From Actinomycetospora straminea (GTDB lineage: Bacteria; Actinomycetota; Actinomycetes; Mycobacteriales; Pseudonocardiaceae), in the NCBI RefSeq assembly GCF_028737255.1, contig NZ_JAQZAN010000018.1, positions 62,001 through 126,000 on the forward strand: DNA of 64,000 nt. The letters run 5' to 3'. The notes beneath the pieces are model-generated. The model saw only the letters and a program-made list of their open reading frames with translations. It was not told the origin of the DNA and searched no databases. Position 1 is the stretch's first letter. Each line of letters opens with the position of its first letter. The position numbers were made by a program, and so were the translations under genes. Of this stretch, positions 36,838 through 44,772 are shown one piece after another.

Positions 36838-37944
36838 GTGTGGCCCCGTCGGCGGCGGGGGATGCTGGGACACGTGAGTGCCCCGCACACGGCCGACCCG
36901 GATGCCGTCCTGCTCCTGTCCTTCGGCGGCCCCGAGGGGCCCGACGAGGTGCGGCCGTTCCTCGAGAACGTGACGCGCGGGCGCGGGGTGCCGCCCGAGC
37001 GGCTCGACGCCGTCGAGGAGCACTACCAGCACTTCGGCGGCGTCAGCCCGATCAACGAGCTGAACCGCCGCCTCGTCGCCGACCTGTCGCGCGCGCTGCG
37101 CGAGGCCGGCCGCGACCTGCCCGTCTACTTCGGGAACCGCAACTGGCACCCCTTCGCCGAGGACACGGTGACCGCGATGGCCCGGGACGGCGTCCGCCGC
37201 GCCCTGGTCTTCGCGACGAGCGCCTACGGCGGCTACTCCGCCTGCCGGCAGTACCACGAGGACATCGCGCGGGCCCGCGAGGCGGCGATCGACCGCACCG
37301 GTGCGGCGCCGGACCTCGTGAAGCTCCGCCACTTCTACGACCACCCGCTGTTCGTCGCGTCGGTCGCCGACGGCGTCCGGGCCGCCCGCGAGCGCCTCGA
37401 CGCGGGCCACGACGCCCGGCTGGTCTTCACCGCGCACTCGATCCCGGAGTCGGCCGACCGCACCGCCGGGCCGCCGGAGGAGGGCGGGCACCGCTACTCG
37501 CGGCAGATGGCCGAGGCCGCCCGGCTCGTCGCCGCGGCCGTCGACGCGCCCGAGCACGACCTCGTGTGGCAGTCGCGGTCCGGGCCGCCGCAGATGCCGT
37601 GGCTCGAGCCCGACATCGTCGACCACCTCTACGACCTGCACGACCGCGGCGTCGGTGCCGTGGTCGTCAGCCCGGTCGGGTTCGTGTCCGACCACCTCGA
37701 GGTCGTCTGGGACCTCGACAACGAGGCCGCCGAGCAGGCCGAGAAGCTGGGCATGGGGTTCGTCCGCGCAGCGAGCGCGGGGTCGGACCCGCGGTTCGTG
37801 GAGATGATCACCGAGCTGATCGCCGAGCAGGTCGACGGCGCCCCGGTCCGCGAGCTCGGCACCGCCCCGCGGGCGGGCGTGGGGTGCAACGGCGCCCTGT
37901 GCCACCCGGGCTGCTGCGAGCCCGTGAAGCACCCGTCGCGCTAG
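36838..37944 (+). CDS. hemH: Ferrochelatase (coproporphyrin ferrochelatase type)
   Basis: A 368-residue enzyme inserting Fe(II) into the porphyrin; in actinobacteria it acts on coproporphyrin III. Family motifs: LLLSFGGPEGPDEVRPFL, YFGNRNWHPF, ATSAYGGYSACRQY, FTAHSIPE with the active-site His, WQSRSGPPQMPW and PVGFVSDHLEVVWDLD. The C-terminal GCNGALCHPGCCEPV supplies Cys for the [2Fe-2S] cluster found in actinobacterial ferrochelatases. GTG 36838 is chosen because GCGGAGG lies seven bases upstream; GTG 36874 and ATG 36862, in the same frame, lack spaced boxes. It is 26 bp after inhA, same operon; the stop shares CTAG with a convergent gene. Confidence 0.94.
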   Translation: MWPRRRRGMLGHVSAPHTADPDAVLLLSFGGPEGPDEVRPFLENVTRGRGVPPERLDAVEEHYQHFGGVSPINELNRRLVADLSRALREAGRDLPVYFGNRNWHPFAEDTVTAMARDGVRRALVFATSAYGGYSACRQYHEDIARAREAAIDRTGAAPDLVKLRHFYDHPLFVASVADGVRAARERLDAGHDARLVFTAHSIPESADRTAGPPEEGGHRYSRQMAEAARLVAAAVDAPEHDLVWQSRSGPPQMPWLEPDIVDHLYDLHDRGVGAVVVSPVGFVSDHLEVVWDLDNEAAEQAEKLGMGFVRAASAGSDPRFVEMITELIAEQVDGAPVRELGTAPRAGVGCNGALCHPGCCEPVKHPSR

Positions 37945-38231
37945 TCGCCTCCGCCGCCCGACGCCGCCAGGGCGGCGTGCCCGTGGCGGGCGTCCACGAG
38001 GGTCACGCGCGCGACCCGGCCGAGGACGCGGTGGCGCCGGCGGAGGGTGGTGCCACGGCCGTCGTCGAGGGTCCAGTCGATGCGTCCGGCGGATCCCTGG
38101 TCGGCGACGACGCGGATCGTCTCGTCACCTGCGGTCACCGTGTCGGCGGCGACGCCGAACGCCTGCTCGCGGTGCACCGCGACAGGAGCGACCACGGCGT
38201 CAACCTGCCCTGTTGTCACCCACCGTGACAT
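37941..38231 (-). CDS. Small hypothetical protein, convergent with hemH
   Basis: A 96-residue protein I do not recognise. The middle looks like a small beta-rich domain (VAVHREQAFGVAADTV, IRVVADQGSAGRIDWTL, VARVTLVDARHGHAAL) and the C-terminus is Ala/Gly-rich. The start is uncertain: ATG 38231 and several GTGs further in are possible. Its stop overlaps the hemH stop by sharing CTAG, an arrangement also seen at two other convergent pairs in the window, which supports a real gene. Codon bias fits the minus strand. Confidence 0.5.
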   Translation of the reverse strand: MSRWVTTGQVDAVVAPVAVHREQAFGVAADTVTAGDETIRVVADQGSAGRIDWTLDDGRGTTLRRRHRVLGRVARVTLVDARHGHAALAASGGGGD

Positions 38232-38334
38232 CGATAGTCACCGATATGGAGCAGTGATCCCCCTCTCGGGGCTGCTCGCCGGCCGTGTTGCCGGTGATCG
38301 TGAGCATCGCTAGTGTCCGCCATCACGTGGTCGG

Positions 38335-38348
38335 CGATGCATGCATCG
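38335..38348. promoter_or_regulatory. 14-bp perfect palindrome upstream of the lactonase operon
   Basis: CGATGCATGCATCG is its own reverse complement. It lies 63 bp before the lactonase start in a region less GC-rich than the average of the window, a good position for an operator. No regulator gene is adjacent. Confidence 0.4.
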
Positions 38349-38410
38349 TCGGTGCAGCGGCCCGGCCGCGTTCCCCGATCGGCATGGCGGCAGAGCGGAG
38401 GCGCGCTGGA

Positions 38411-39235
38411 ATGGCTGCGAGTGGCGAGATCAAGGTGACCATCCTGGACTGCGGGAAGATGACCGCGGACCTGACGTGGCTGCTGCTCAAGCCGGGGCGG
38501 TCGATCCGCCCCCGACAGATGCGCGACCAGCCCACCGAGTGGGCCGACGTCCCCACCCACACCGTCCTCGTCGAGACCCCCGACGGCACGATCCTCTGGG
38601 ACACCAGCTGCCCGCGTGACTGGGAGGAGCGCTGGGGCCCGACGGGCCTGCAGGACTTCTTCCCGTACGAGAAGGTCAGCGAGGAGGAGTACCTCGACTC
38701 GCGCCTGAGCCAGATCGGCGTCTCGACCGACCAGATCGACTACGTCGTCCTCTCCCACCTGCACTTCGACCACTGCGGCAACGCCGACATGTTCAAGGAC
38801 TCGTCGGCGAAGCTGATCTGCAGCGACAAGGAGAAGGACTGGGCCTTCGGCTTCGACGGCCTGTTCAACGGCGCCCACCTCAAGACCGACTACGAGGACC
38901 TGAACTGGGAGACGGTGTCGGGCGACACCGAGTTCCTCCCCGGCGTCACGCTGCTCCAGACCCCGGGGCACACGCCCGGCACCATGTCGATGCAGGTCGA
39001 CCTCCCCGACAGCGGCACGATGATCTTCACGTCGGACGCCGTGTACATGGGGGAGAGCTACGGCCCGCCGACGACACCGGCCGCCATCGTCAACGACATG
39101 GGCCAGTTCTACTCGTCGGTCGAGAAGATCCGCGGCGTCGCCGAGAAGACGAACGCGACCGTGGTCTTCGGGCACGACGCCGAGCAGATCCACCAGCTCA
39201 AGACGGTGGGCAACGGCGGCGGCCACTACACCTGA
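38411..39235 (+). CDS. Metallo-beta-lactamase-fold lactonase (AttM/AiiB-like)
   Basis: A 274-residue dinuclear-zinc hydrolase. The signature HLHFDHCG (HxHxDHxG) is near residues 117-124, with further ligands in TPGHTPG, the Asp in FTSDAVY and the His in VVFGHDAEQ. The start (LDCGKM, then a long segment before VLVETPDGTILWDT) is like acyl-homoserine or gamma-butyrolactone lactonases. Because an iron alcohol dehydrogenase follows 16 bp on, as in Agrobacterium attM-attL, I infer a role in opening gamma-lactones to hydroxy acids; quorum quenching is the alternative. ATG 38411 has GGAGG nine bases upstream; ATG 38384 has none. Confidence 0.85.
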   Translation: MAASGEIKVTILDCGKMTADLTWLLLKPGRSIRPRQMRDQPTEWADVPTHTVLVETPDGTILWDTSCPRDWEERWGPTGLQDFFPYEKVSEEEYLDSRLSQIGVSTDQIDYVVLSHLHFDHCGNADMFKDSSAKLICSDKEKDWAFGFDGLFNGAHLKTDYEDLNWETVSGDTEFLPGVTLLQTPGHTPGTMSMQVDLPDSGTMIFTSDAVYMGESYGPPTTPAAIVNDMGQFYSSVEKIRGVAEKTNATVVFGHDAEQIHQLKTVGNGGGHYT

Positions 39236-39251
39236 TCGGAGAGTCCTCCCG

Positions 39252-40544
39252 ATGACCGTCCCCCCGGTCCCCACCGAAGAGTCCGTCTTCACGTGGGGCG
39301 CCCCGCCCCTGAAGTTCGGCGCCGGCGCCTGCGACGAGATCGGCTTCGACCTCGCCCAGTACGGCGCGAAGCGCATCCTCCTCATCACCGACCCGGGCAT
39401 GCAGCAGACGGGCCTGCCCGACCGGATCGCCGACCAGATCCGGCGCTACGACATGACCGTCGAGATCTTCGACGGCGTGCACGTCGAGCCCACCGACGAC
39501 TCGATGAACAAGGCCGTCGGCTACGCCTCCGAGCAGGGCCCGTGGGACGGGTTCGTCGCGGTCGGGGGCGGGTCGGCGATCGACACCGCCAAGGCCGTCA
39601 ACCTGCTGACGACCTACCCCGGCGACCTGATGGACTACATCAACAAGCCGGTCGGCAAGGCGCAGGTCCCGCCGGGCCAGCTCAAGCCGCTGATCGCGGT
39701 GCCCACCACGGCGGGCACGGGCTCGGAGTCCACGGCGATGTGCATCCTCGACGTGCTCTCGCTGCGCGTGAAGACGGGCATCAGCCACTGGCGGCTGCGC
39801 CCGACGCTCGCCGTCGTCGACCCGCTGCTCACCATGACCCTGCCGCCGCAGGTCACCGCGGCGTCGGGCATGGACATCGTCTGCCACGCGCTCGAGTCGT
39901 ACACCGCGCGCTGGTACACGTCGTTCGACCGCAAGAAGCCCGAGGAGCGGGTGACCTACTGCGGGTCGAACCCCGTGTCCGACCTGTGGTGCGAGAAGTC
40001 GATGTCGCTGCTGGCCCGCTCGTTCCGCACCGCGGTGGAGCGGGGCGACGAGGACGTCGACGCCCGCATGGACATGATGATGGCGGCGACGTTCGCCGGC
40101 ATGGGCTTCGGCAACTCCGGGGTGCACATCCCGCACGCCAACGCCTACCCGATCGCCGGGCAGGTGCGGGACTTCCACCCGGCGGGCTACCCGCAGGACG
40201 AGCCGATGGTGCCGCACGGCATGTCGGTCTCGCTGACGGCGCCCGAGGCGTTCCGGTTCAGCTTCGAGTCCGCGCCCGACCGCCACATGGCGGCCGCGCG
40301 GTTGCTCGGGCCGAACGCGGAGACGCAGTCGAACGCGGCCGAGCAGCTGCCCCACGTGGTGACCGAGCTGATGCGCGACATCGACATCCCGAACGGGATC
40401 GGCGCGGTGGGCTTCGGCGAGGGCGACATCCCCGACCTCGTCGACGGGACGATGAAGCAGCAGCGGCTGCTCGCGACCTGCCCGCGGATGCCCACCGAGG
40501 ACGACATCGCGGACATCTTCCGCAAGTCGATCGAGAACTGGTAG
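39252..40544 (+). CDS. Iron-containing alcohol dehydrogenase, hydroxyacid-oxoacid transhydrogenase-like
   Basis: A 430-residue group III alcohol dehydrogenase. NAD-binding GGGSAIDTAKAVNLL (about residues 99-113), PTTAGTGSEST, and iron ligands in ASGMDIVCHALESYTARW and GVHIPHANAYPIAG are clear. The inserted segment with PEERVTYCGSNPVSDLWCEK is characteristic of the hydroxyacid-oxoacid transhydrogenase (ADHFE1) group, which oxidises 4-hydroxybutyrate to succinate semialdehyde. This fits an upstream lactonase producing 4-hydroxybutyrate. ATG 39252 follows CGGAGAG. The zinc-ribbon gene starts 5 bp downstream. Confidence 0.87.
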   Translation: MTVPPVPTEESVFTWGAPPLKFGAGACDEIGFDLAQYGAKRILLITDPGMQQTGLPDRIADQIRRYDMTVEIFDGVHVEPTDDSMNKAVGYASEQGPWDGFVAVGGGSAIDTAKAVNLLTTYPGDLMDYINKPVGKAQVPPGQLKPLIAVPTTAGTGSESTAMCILDVLSLRVKTGISHWRLRPTLAVVDPLLTMTLPPQVTAASGMDIVCHALESYTARWYTSFDRKKPEERVTYCGSNPVSDLWCEKSMSLLARSFRTAVERGDEDVDARMDMMMAATFAGMGFGNSGVHIPHANAYPIAGQVRDFHPAGYPQDEPMVPHGMSVSLTAPEAFRFSFESAPDRHMAAARLLGPNAETQSNAAEQLPHVVTELMRDIDIPNGIGAVGFGEGDIPDLVDGTMKQQRLLATCPRMPTEDDIADIFRKSIENW

Positions 40545-40548
40545 CCGC

Positions 40549-41019
40549 GTGCCGATCTACGACTACCGCTGCGGCTGCGGGGCCCGGTTCGACCGCCTGG
40601 TCGGGCTGGACGCGCCCGCGCCGGCGTGCCCGGAGTGCGGGGGCGAGACGCGCAAGGTGCCGTCCCGTCCCGCGCTCACCGGGACCGCCGACGCCGGCCT
40701 GTCCCAGGAGCAGATGCCGCAGACCTGGCGGGGCACCTACCACGGCAACCGGGAGTACGTCACCGGGATGCAGCGGAAGTGGGAGCAGCGCCAGCGCCTC
40801 GAGGCCAAGCACCCCGAGCTCCGCGGGGACACCCGCCCCGTGGCGGCGCACGAGGGGCGCTACGAGCAGGCGCCCCTGCGTGCGGGGGAGCCGTACCTGG
40901 GGCACTCCTCGGGGTCGTCGTCCGGTGAGTCCGCGCCGGCGAAGGAGTCCGGGGGCGGGTCGTCGTCCGGGCACGGTCACGGACATGGTCACGGGCACGG
41001 GCACGGTCACTCGCACTGA
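40549..41019 (+). CDS. FmdB-type zinc-ribbon protein with His-Gly tail
   Basis: A 156-residue protein. Residues 1-40 are an FmdB/CxxC zinc ribbon (MPIYDYRCGCGARF, then CPECGG), a small domain found near amide and alcohol dehydrogenase genes, with a proposed regulatory or chaperone role. The middle is charged (MQRKWEQRQRLEAK) and the C-terminus is Ser/Gly-rich ending in about seven HG pairs and HSH, a likely nickel/zinc/iron-binding tail. Next to an iron-dependent dehydrogenase this suggests metal delivery, which is inference. GTG 40549 lies 5 bp after the dehydrogenase stop. Confidence 0.82.
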   Translation: MPIYDYRCGCGARFDRLVGLDAPAPACPECGGETRKVPSRPALTGTADAGLSQEQMPQTWRGTYHGNREYVTGMQRKWEQRQRLEAKHPELRGDTRPVAAHEGRYEQAPLRAGEPYLGHSSGSSSGESAPAKESGGGSSSGHGHGHGHGHGHGHSH

Positions 41020-41032
41020 GCAGTGACCGAAG

Positions 41033-41067
41033 GACGCCCCCGCTGCGTGCGACGCAGCGGGGGCGTC
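41033..41067. terminator. 16-bp-stem hairpin between convergent genes
   Basis: GACGCCCCCGCTGCGT (41033-41048) and ACGCAGCGGGGGCGTC (41052-41067) are perfectly complementary around GCG. It lies 14 bp after the zinc-ribbon gene and 46 bp from the end of the convergent hypothetical gene, so it can stop transcription both ways. A degenerate copy of the same sequence is found at 41939-41966, upstream of that gene. Confidence 0.7.
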
Positions 41068-41112
41068 GCTCGTTCCGGGGCGGCGATCGGTGACGCCGTC
41101 GCCCGACCCCGG

Positions 41113-41904
41113 TCAGGCGGCGGTCAGCGCCCGCACCGTCTCGGCGACGGCCGCGACGCGTGCCGCGCGCACGGCCGTGGCCAGCGGGCGCAGGGCGTCG
41201 GTGCGGGCGAGGGCGGCGGACGACGAGACGGCGCCGCCCGGGTCGTCGCCCGCGGCCGCGACGACGATCGCCTCGACCTCGTCGGCGTGCTGGAGCACCC
41301 GCAGCGGACGGCCCGGGGTGCCCGCCGGCCAGGTCGGGCGGGGTCGGCGGCGCAGCGCGTCGGCGATCTCCTCGCGCACCCCGGCGCGGGGGCGGGCGAC
41401 GTCCATGGCGGCGAGCGTGTCGGCGGCGTCGCGGACCGAGCCGCGCAGGTCGTGCTCGGCGTCGGCGAGGCTGGGGTGCGCGGCGGGCGGAACGTCGTCG
41501 ACGAGGTGCACGGTCCAGCGCAGCACGCCGTCGGCGACGGGGGAGGGCACGGCGGCGAGTCCCGCCCCGGCCAGCACCGCGCACTCGCCGGCGTCCATCG
41601 CCGCGATCCGCAGCGGGTCGGGCCCCGGCAGCCCGCGCACGTCGCCCGGCGCGGGCATGACGAGGCGCGCGTCGGGACCGAGCGGGCCGACGCGCTTCCG
41701 GGCGAGGACGAGCAGGGCCGCGAGGCCGGTGCCGGCGCGGTCCGGGGTCGGCAGGTCGGTGACCGCGGCGGCGGCCGTGTCGGCGGCGACGACGTCGTGG
41801 GCGTCGGACCACGGGGTCAGCGCGTCGAGGACGTCGTCGGCCGCGACCGAGCCGGCGAGCCACGCCGCGCTCCACACGGCCAGGGAGGCACTGGCACAAG
41901 GCAC
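41113..41904 (-). CDS. Conserved hypothetical protein
   Basis: A 263-residue, Ala-rich protein with no membrane segment or signal peptide. It starts VPCASASLAVWSAAWLAG and contains VLDALTPWSDAHDVVAADT, GLAALLVLARKRVGPLGPDARLVMPAPGD and WTVHLVDDVPPAAHPSLADAEHDLR. I know no function. Codon bias and length fit a real gene. It lies between hemH and the NfeD-SPFH genes, where Mycobacterium has Rv1486c, so it may be that orthologue (inference from position). GTG 41904 is chosen; upstream in-frame sequence reads through the palindrome at 41929. Related hairpins flank both ends. Confidence 0.72.
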   Translation of the reverse strand: MPCASASLAVWSAAWLAGSVAADDVLDALTPWSDAHDVVAADTAAAAVTDLPTPDRAGTGLAALLVLARKRVGPLGPDARLVMPAPGDVRGLPGPDPLRIAAMDAGECAVLAGAGLAAVPSPVADGVLRWTVHLVDDVPPAAHPSLADAEHDLRGSVRDAADTLAAMDVARPRAGVREEIADALRRRPRPTWPAGTPGRPLRVLQHADEVEAIVVAAAGDDPGGAVSSSAALARTDALRPLATAVRAARVAAVAETVRALTAA

Positions 41905-41928
41905 CCGATCAACGCTACCGCGGCTCCG

Positions 41929-41983
41929 GGCAGCGAGGGACGCCCCCGCTGCCTCCCACGCAGCGGACGTGACCCTCGCTGCC
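41929..41983. repeat. Nested palindrome related to the 41033 hairpin
   Basis: Outer arms GGCAGCGAGGG (41929-41939) and CCCTCGCTGCC (41973-41983) are perfect; inner arms CCGCTGC and GCAGCGG pair around CTCCCAC. The 14 bases from 41939 (GACGCCCCCGCTGC) and ACGCAGCGG at 41958-41966 are identical to the hairpin at 41033. It lies 25 bp upstream of the GTG of the hypothetical gene, not in a terminator position for that gene. Confidence 0.65.
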
Positions 41984-42005
41984 ACGAGTCCGCGCGCCCA
42001 CCAGC

Positions 42006-42998
42006 GTGTCGACCCCGGACGACTACCACGCACCGTTAGCGTCGCCGCTCGTGGCGAGGACGCAGGGTCGGGGGATGCACGGCTCGACCGGGGACCCCGG
42101 ATTCCGCACGACCGGTGGGGCCGTGCGCCTGCCGGGGCGGGGAGGCTCGCCGTCATCGGGCGCCGGGCGCACCGGCGGTCTGCCGGGGCTCGCGCCGCAC
42201 CGGCCGGCGCGCGAGGTGGTCTCGGTGGTCGCCGAGCCGGGGCTGGTCGTCGAGGACGCCGCCGAGACCTTCTGCGGGGCGGTGATCCGCGCCGACGTCC
42301 GCGAGGTCGTGCTGGAGGACTCGGCGGGCCGCCGCCGGCTGTTCCCCAACAAGCCCGCGGCGTTCCTGCACGAGGGACGGCCGGCGACGCTCGTGCCGCC
42401 CCAGCGCGCCGCGGGACCGGACGACGCCACCAGCCAGCAGCGCTCCGCGTCGGGGTCCCGGCGGGTGGAGAACGCCCGCGCGCGCACCGCGCTTCCGCAC
42501 CGCATCTGGGTGGAGGGCCTGCACGATGCGGAGATCGTCGAGCGGGTCTGGGGTCACGACCTGCGCGTCGAGGGCGTCGTCGTCGAGCCCCTGCACGGGG
42601 CCGACGTGCTGGTGGAGGCCGCGCGCGAGTTCGGGCCCGGCCCGGACCGGCGGCTCGGGGTGCTCGTCGACCACCTGGTGACCGGTTCGAAGGAGTCGCG
42701 GATCGCCGAGGGCCTGCGCCGCGACCTCGGGCCCGCCGCCGCCCACGTGCTGGTGCTCGGGCACCCGTACATCGACATCTGGGAGGCCGTGAAGCCGCGC
42801 ACGGTCGGGATCGAGGCGTGGCCGACGATCCCGCGCGGCATCGAGTGGAAGCGCGGTGTCTGCGAGGCGCTGGGCTGGGGTGACGAGCGGGCCGGGGCGC
42901 GCCGGGTGCTGTCGTCGGTGTCGACGTGGACGGACCTCGAGACCCCCCTCATCACCGCGATGGAGCAACTGATCGACTTCGTGACCGTGGGTGCCTGA
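42006..42998 (+). CDS. DUF3097 domain protein
   Basis: A 330-residue protein of the actinobacterial DUF3097 family. Recognisable segments are VVSVVAEPGLVVEDAAETFCG (residues about 72-92), RRRLFPNKPAAFLHEGRP, a Toprim-like LPHRIWVEGLHDAEIVERVWG with an acidic triad, LGVLVDHLVTGSKESRIA and GIEWKRGVCEALGWG. The Toprim resemblance (Glu in WVEG, D-H-L) suggests a nucleic-acid nuclease or primase-type active site, but no function is established. The N-terminal 60 residues are low-complexity. GTG 42006 gives MSTPDDY; no clear ribosome-binding site is visible, so the start is tentative. Confidence 0.8.
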   Translation: MSTPDDYHAPLASPLVARTQGRGMHGSTGDPGFRTTGGAVRLPGRGGSPSSGAGRTGGLPGLAPHRPAREVVSVVAEPGLVVEDAAETFCGAVIRADVREVVLEDSAGRRRLFPNKPAAFLHEGRPATLVPPQRAAGPDDATSQQRSASGSRRVENARARTALPHRIWVEGLHDAEIVERVWGHDLRVEGVVVEPLHGADVLVEAAREFGPGPDRRLGVLVDHLVTGSKESRIAEGLRRDLGPAAAHVLVLGHPYIDIWEAVKPRTVGIEAWPTIPRGIEWKRGVCEALGWGDERAGARRVLSSVSTWTDLETPLITAMEQLIDFVTVGA

Positions 42999-43039
42999 AT
43001 CCGCCCGTCGGACGAGTGGGGTCTGGCACACTCAGCAGG

Positions 43040-43564
43040 GTGATCCCGCTGCTGTGGGCGATCGCGGGGGTGGTGCTCGTCGCGGTCGAGCTCGTGACCG
43101 GCACCTTCGTGCTGCTCATGCTCGGGCTCGCCGCGCTCGTCACCGCCGGGGCCTCCGCGCTCGGCGCCCCGCTCGGGGTCGACGTCGCCGTGTTCGGGCT
43201 GTCGTCCCTGGTGCTGATCCTGCTCGCGCGCCCCGCGCTGCAGCGGCGGGTGCGCACCGACACCGCCGACGGTCGGGTCAACGCCGGCCCGCAGGCGCTG
43301 CTCGGCACCCAGGCCGAGGTCGTCGAGGCCATCACGCCGGGTGACGCCGGCACCGTGCGGATCAACGGCGCGCTCTGGACCGCCACGGCGCTGCACGACG
43401 ACGCGGCGCTGCGGCCGGGCGCCGCCGTGGTCGTCGTCGACATCCGCGGGGCGACCGCCGTGGTGACCGGTACCGACCCGTCCGGCTCGACCTCGTCCGG
43501 CGGCCCGACCGGCGCCGACCCCGCGGCCCACCCGTCCCGCCCGCCCCTGCAGGGAGAGAGCTGA
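43040..43564 (+). CDS. NfeD-family membrane protein
   Basis: A 174-residue protein with two to three hydrophobic N-terminal segments (PLLWAIAGVVLVAVELVTG, VLLMLGLAALVTAGASALG, VAVFGLSSLVLILLA) and a C-terminal OB-fold (QALLGTQAEVVEAITPGDAG, GTVRINGALWTATA). NfeD proteins pair with SPFH/stomatin proteins in membrane microdomains, and the SPFH gene follows with a TGATG overlap. It corresponds to Rv1487. GTG 43040 has little ribosome-binding site; a CACACT -10 seven bases upstream suggests leaderless mRNA. Confidence 0.88.
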   Translation: MIPLLWAIAGVVLVAVELVTGTFVLLMLGLAALVTAGASALGAPLGVDVAVFGLSSLVLILLARPALQRRVRTDTADGRVNAGPQALLGTQAEVVEAITPGDAGTVRINGALWTATALHDDAALRPGAAVVVVDIRGATAVVTGTDPSGSTSSGGPTGADPAAHPSRPPLQGES

Positions 43565-44742
43565 TGGAGCCCGTCACGCTCGTGCTGTACGTGGTCATCG
43601 CCGCGGCGCTGATCCTCATCATCACGGCGGTGGTCAAGAGCATCACCGTCGTGCGCCAGGCCGAGGCCGCGGTGATCGAGCGGCTCGGGCGCTACCAGCG
43701 CACGGCGGCGCCGGGCCTGACGTTCCTGCTGCCGTTCATCGACCGCATCCGCGAGCGCGTCGCGCTCTGGGAGCAGGTCGTCTCGTTCCCGCCCCAGCCG
43801 GTGATCACCCAGGACAACCTGACGGTGTCGATCGACACCGTCGTGTACTACCAGGTCACCGAGCCGCGCGACGCGGTCTACGAGATCTCCGACTACATCA
43901 ACGGCGTCCAGCAGCTGACCACGACGACGCTGCGCGACGTCGTCGGCGGCATGAGCCTGGAGGAGGCGCTGACCTCCCGCGAGACGATCAACTCGCGCCT
44001 GCGCCGGGCCCTCGACGACGCCACCGGACCGTGGGGTCTGCGGGTGGTGCGCGTCGAGCTCAAGGCCATCGACCCGCCGCCGTCGATCCAGGACTCGATG
44101 GAGCGGCAGATGAAGGCCGACCGCGAGAAGCGGGCGATGATCCTCACCGCCGAGGGCCACCGCGAGGCCGCGATCGCCGAGGCGCAGGGCAACAAGCAGG
44201 CCGCGATCCTGTCCGCCGAGGGCGCCAAGCAGGCGGCGATCCTCGGGGCCGAGGCCGACCGGCAGTCCACCATGCTCCGCGCCCAGGGCGAGCGGGCCGC
44301 GCAGTACTACCAGGCCCAGGGCGAGGCGAAGGCCATCGAGAAGACCTTCGCCGCGATCAAGGCCGGCCGCCCGACCCCGGAGCTGCTCGCCTACCAGTAC
44401 CTGCAGACGCTGCCGCAGATGGCGCAGGGCGAGGCGAACAAGGTCTGGATGGTGCCGAGCGACTTCGGCAAGGCGCTCGAGGGCTTCACCCGCATGCTCG
44501 GGGCGCCCGGCGAGGACGGCGTCTTCCGCTACCAGCCCTCGCCCGAGGACGGGGCGGCGACGTCGCGGCCCGGCGCGGACGACCCCGACGTCGCCGACTG
44601 GTTCGACACCAGCACCGACCCCGAGATCGCCAAGGTCGTCGCGGCCGCCGAGCAGCGGGCCGACGCCGCCGTGGCGGAGCCGGAGTCGAACGGCACGGGC
44701 CGGCACGCGAGCGAGGGGGGTCTCCCGCCCGACAGCCTCTGA
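43564..44742 (+). CDS. SPFH/Band 7 (stomatin-like) membrane protein
   Basis: A 392-residue protein with one N-terminal membrane helix (VTLVLYVVIAAALILIITAVV) and an SPFH domain (VRQAEAAVIERLGRYQRT, PGLTFLLPFIDRIRERV, QPVITQDNLTVSIDTVVYYQV). A long Ala/Glu-rich coiled coil follows (AAIAEAQGNKQAAIL region) and an acidic, variable tail. It oligomerises into membrane scaffolds and would work with the overlapping NfeD protein. It corresponds to Rv1488, the end of the conserved acn-to-SPFH block. ATG 43564 overlaps the nfeD stop. Confidence 0.92.
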   Translation: MEPVTLVLYVVIAAALILIITAVVKSITVVRQAEAAVIERLGRYQRTAAPGLTFLLPFIDRIRERVALWEQVVSFPPQPVITQDNLTVSIDTVVYYQVTEPRDAVYEISDYINGVQQLTTTTLRDVVGGMSLEEALTSRETINSRLRRALDDATGPWGLRVVRVELKAIDPPPSIQDSMERQMKADREKRAMILTAEGHREAAIAEAQGNKQAAILSAEGAKQAAILGAEADRQSTMLRAQGERAAQYYQAQGEAKAIEKTFAAIKAGRPTPELLAYQYLQTLPQMAQGEANKVWMVPSDFGKALEGFTRMLGAPGEDGVFRYQPSPEDGAATSRPGADDPDVADWFDTSTDPEIAKVVAAAEQRADAAVAEPESNGTGRHASEGGLPPDSL

Positions 44743-44758
44743 GCCGGGGACCACCTCG

Positions 44759-44764
44759 TAGGAT
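44759..44764 (+). promoter_or_regulatory. -10 element of the probably leaderless gltX-like gene
   Basis: TAGGAT is followed by eight bases and the ATG at 44773, with no ribosome-binding site between. This spacing puts the transcription start at or next to the ATG. It lies 17 bp after the SPFH stop, so the tRNA synthetase gene has its own promoter. Confidence 0.45.
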
Positions 44765-44772
44765 CCGGTCCC

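Noticed and set aside
41023-42039. Plus-strand frame opposite the 263-residue hypothetical gene
   Set aside because: Composition is Arg/Gly/Ala-rich noise and it contains both palindromes in frame; the minus-strand gene has better codon bias and a protein-like sequence.
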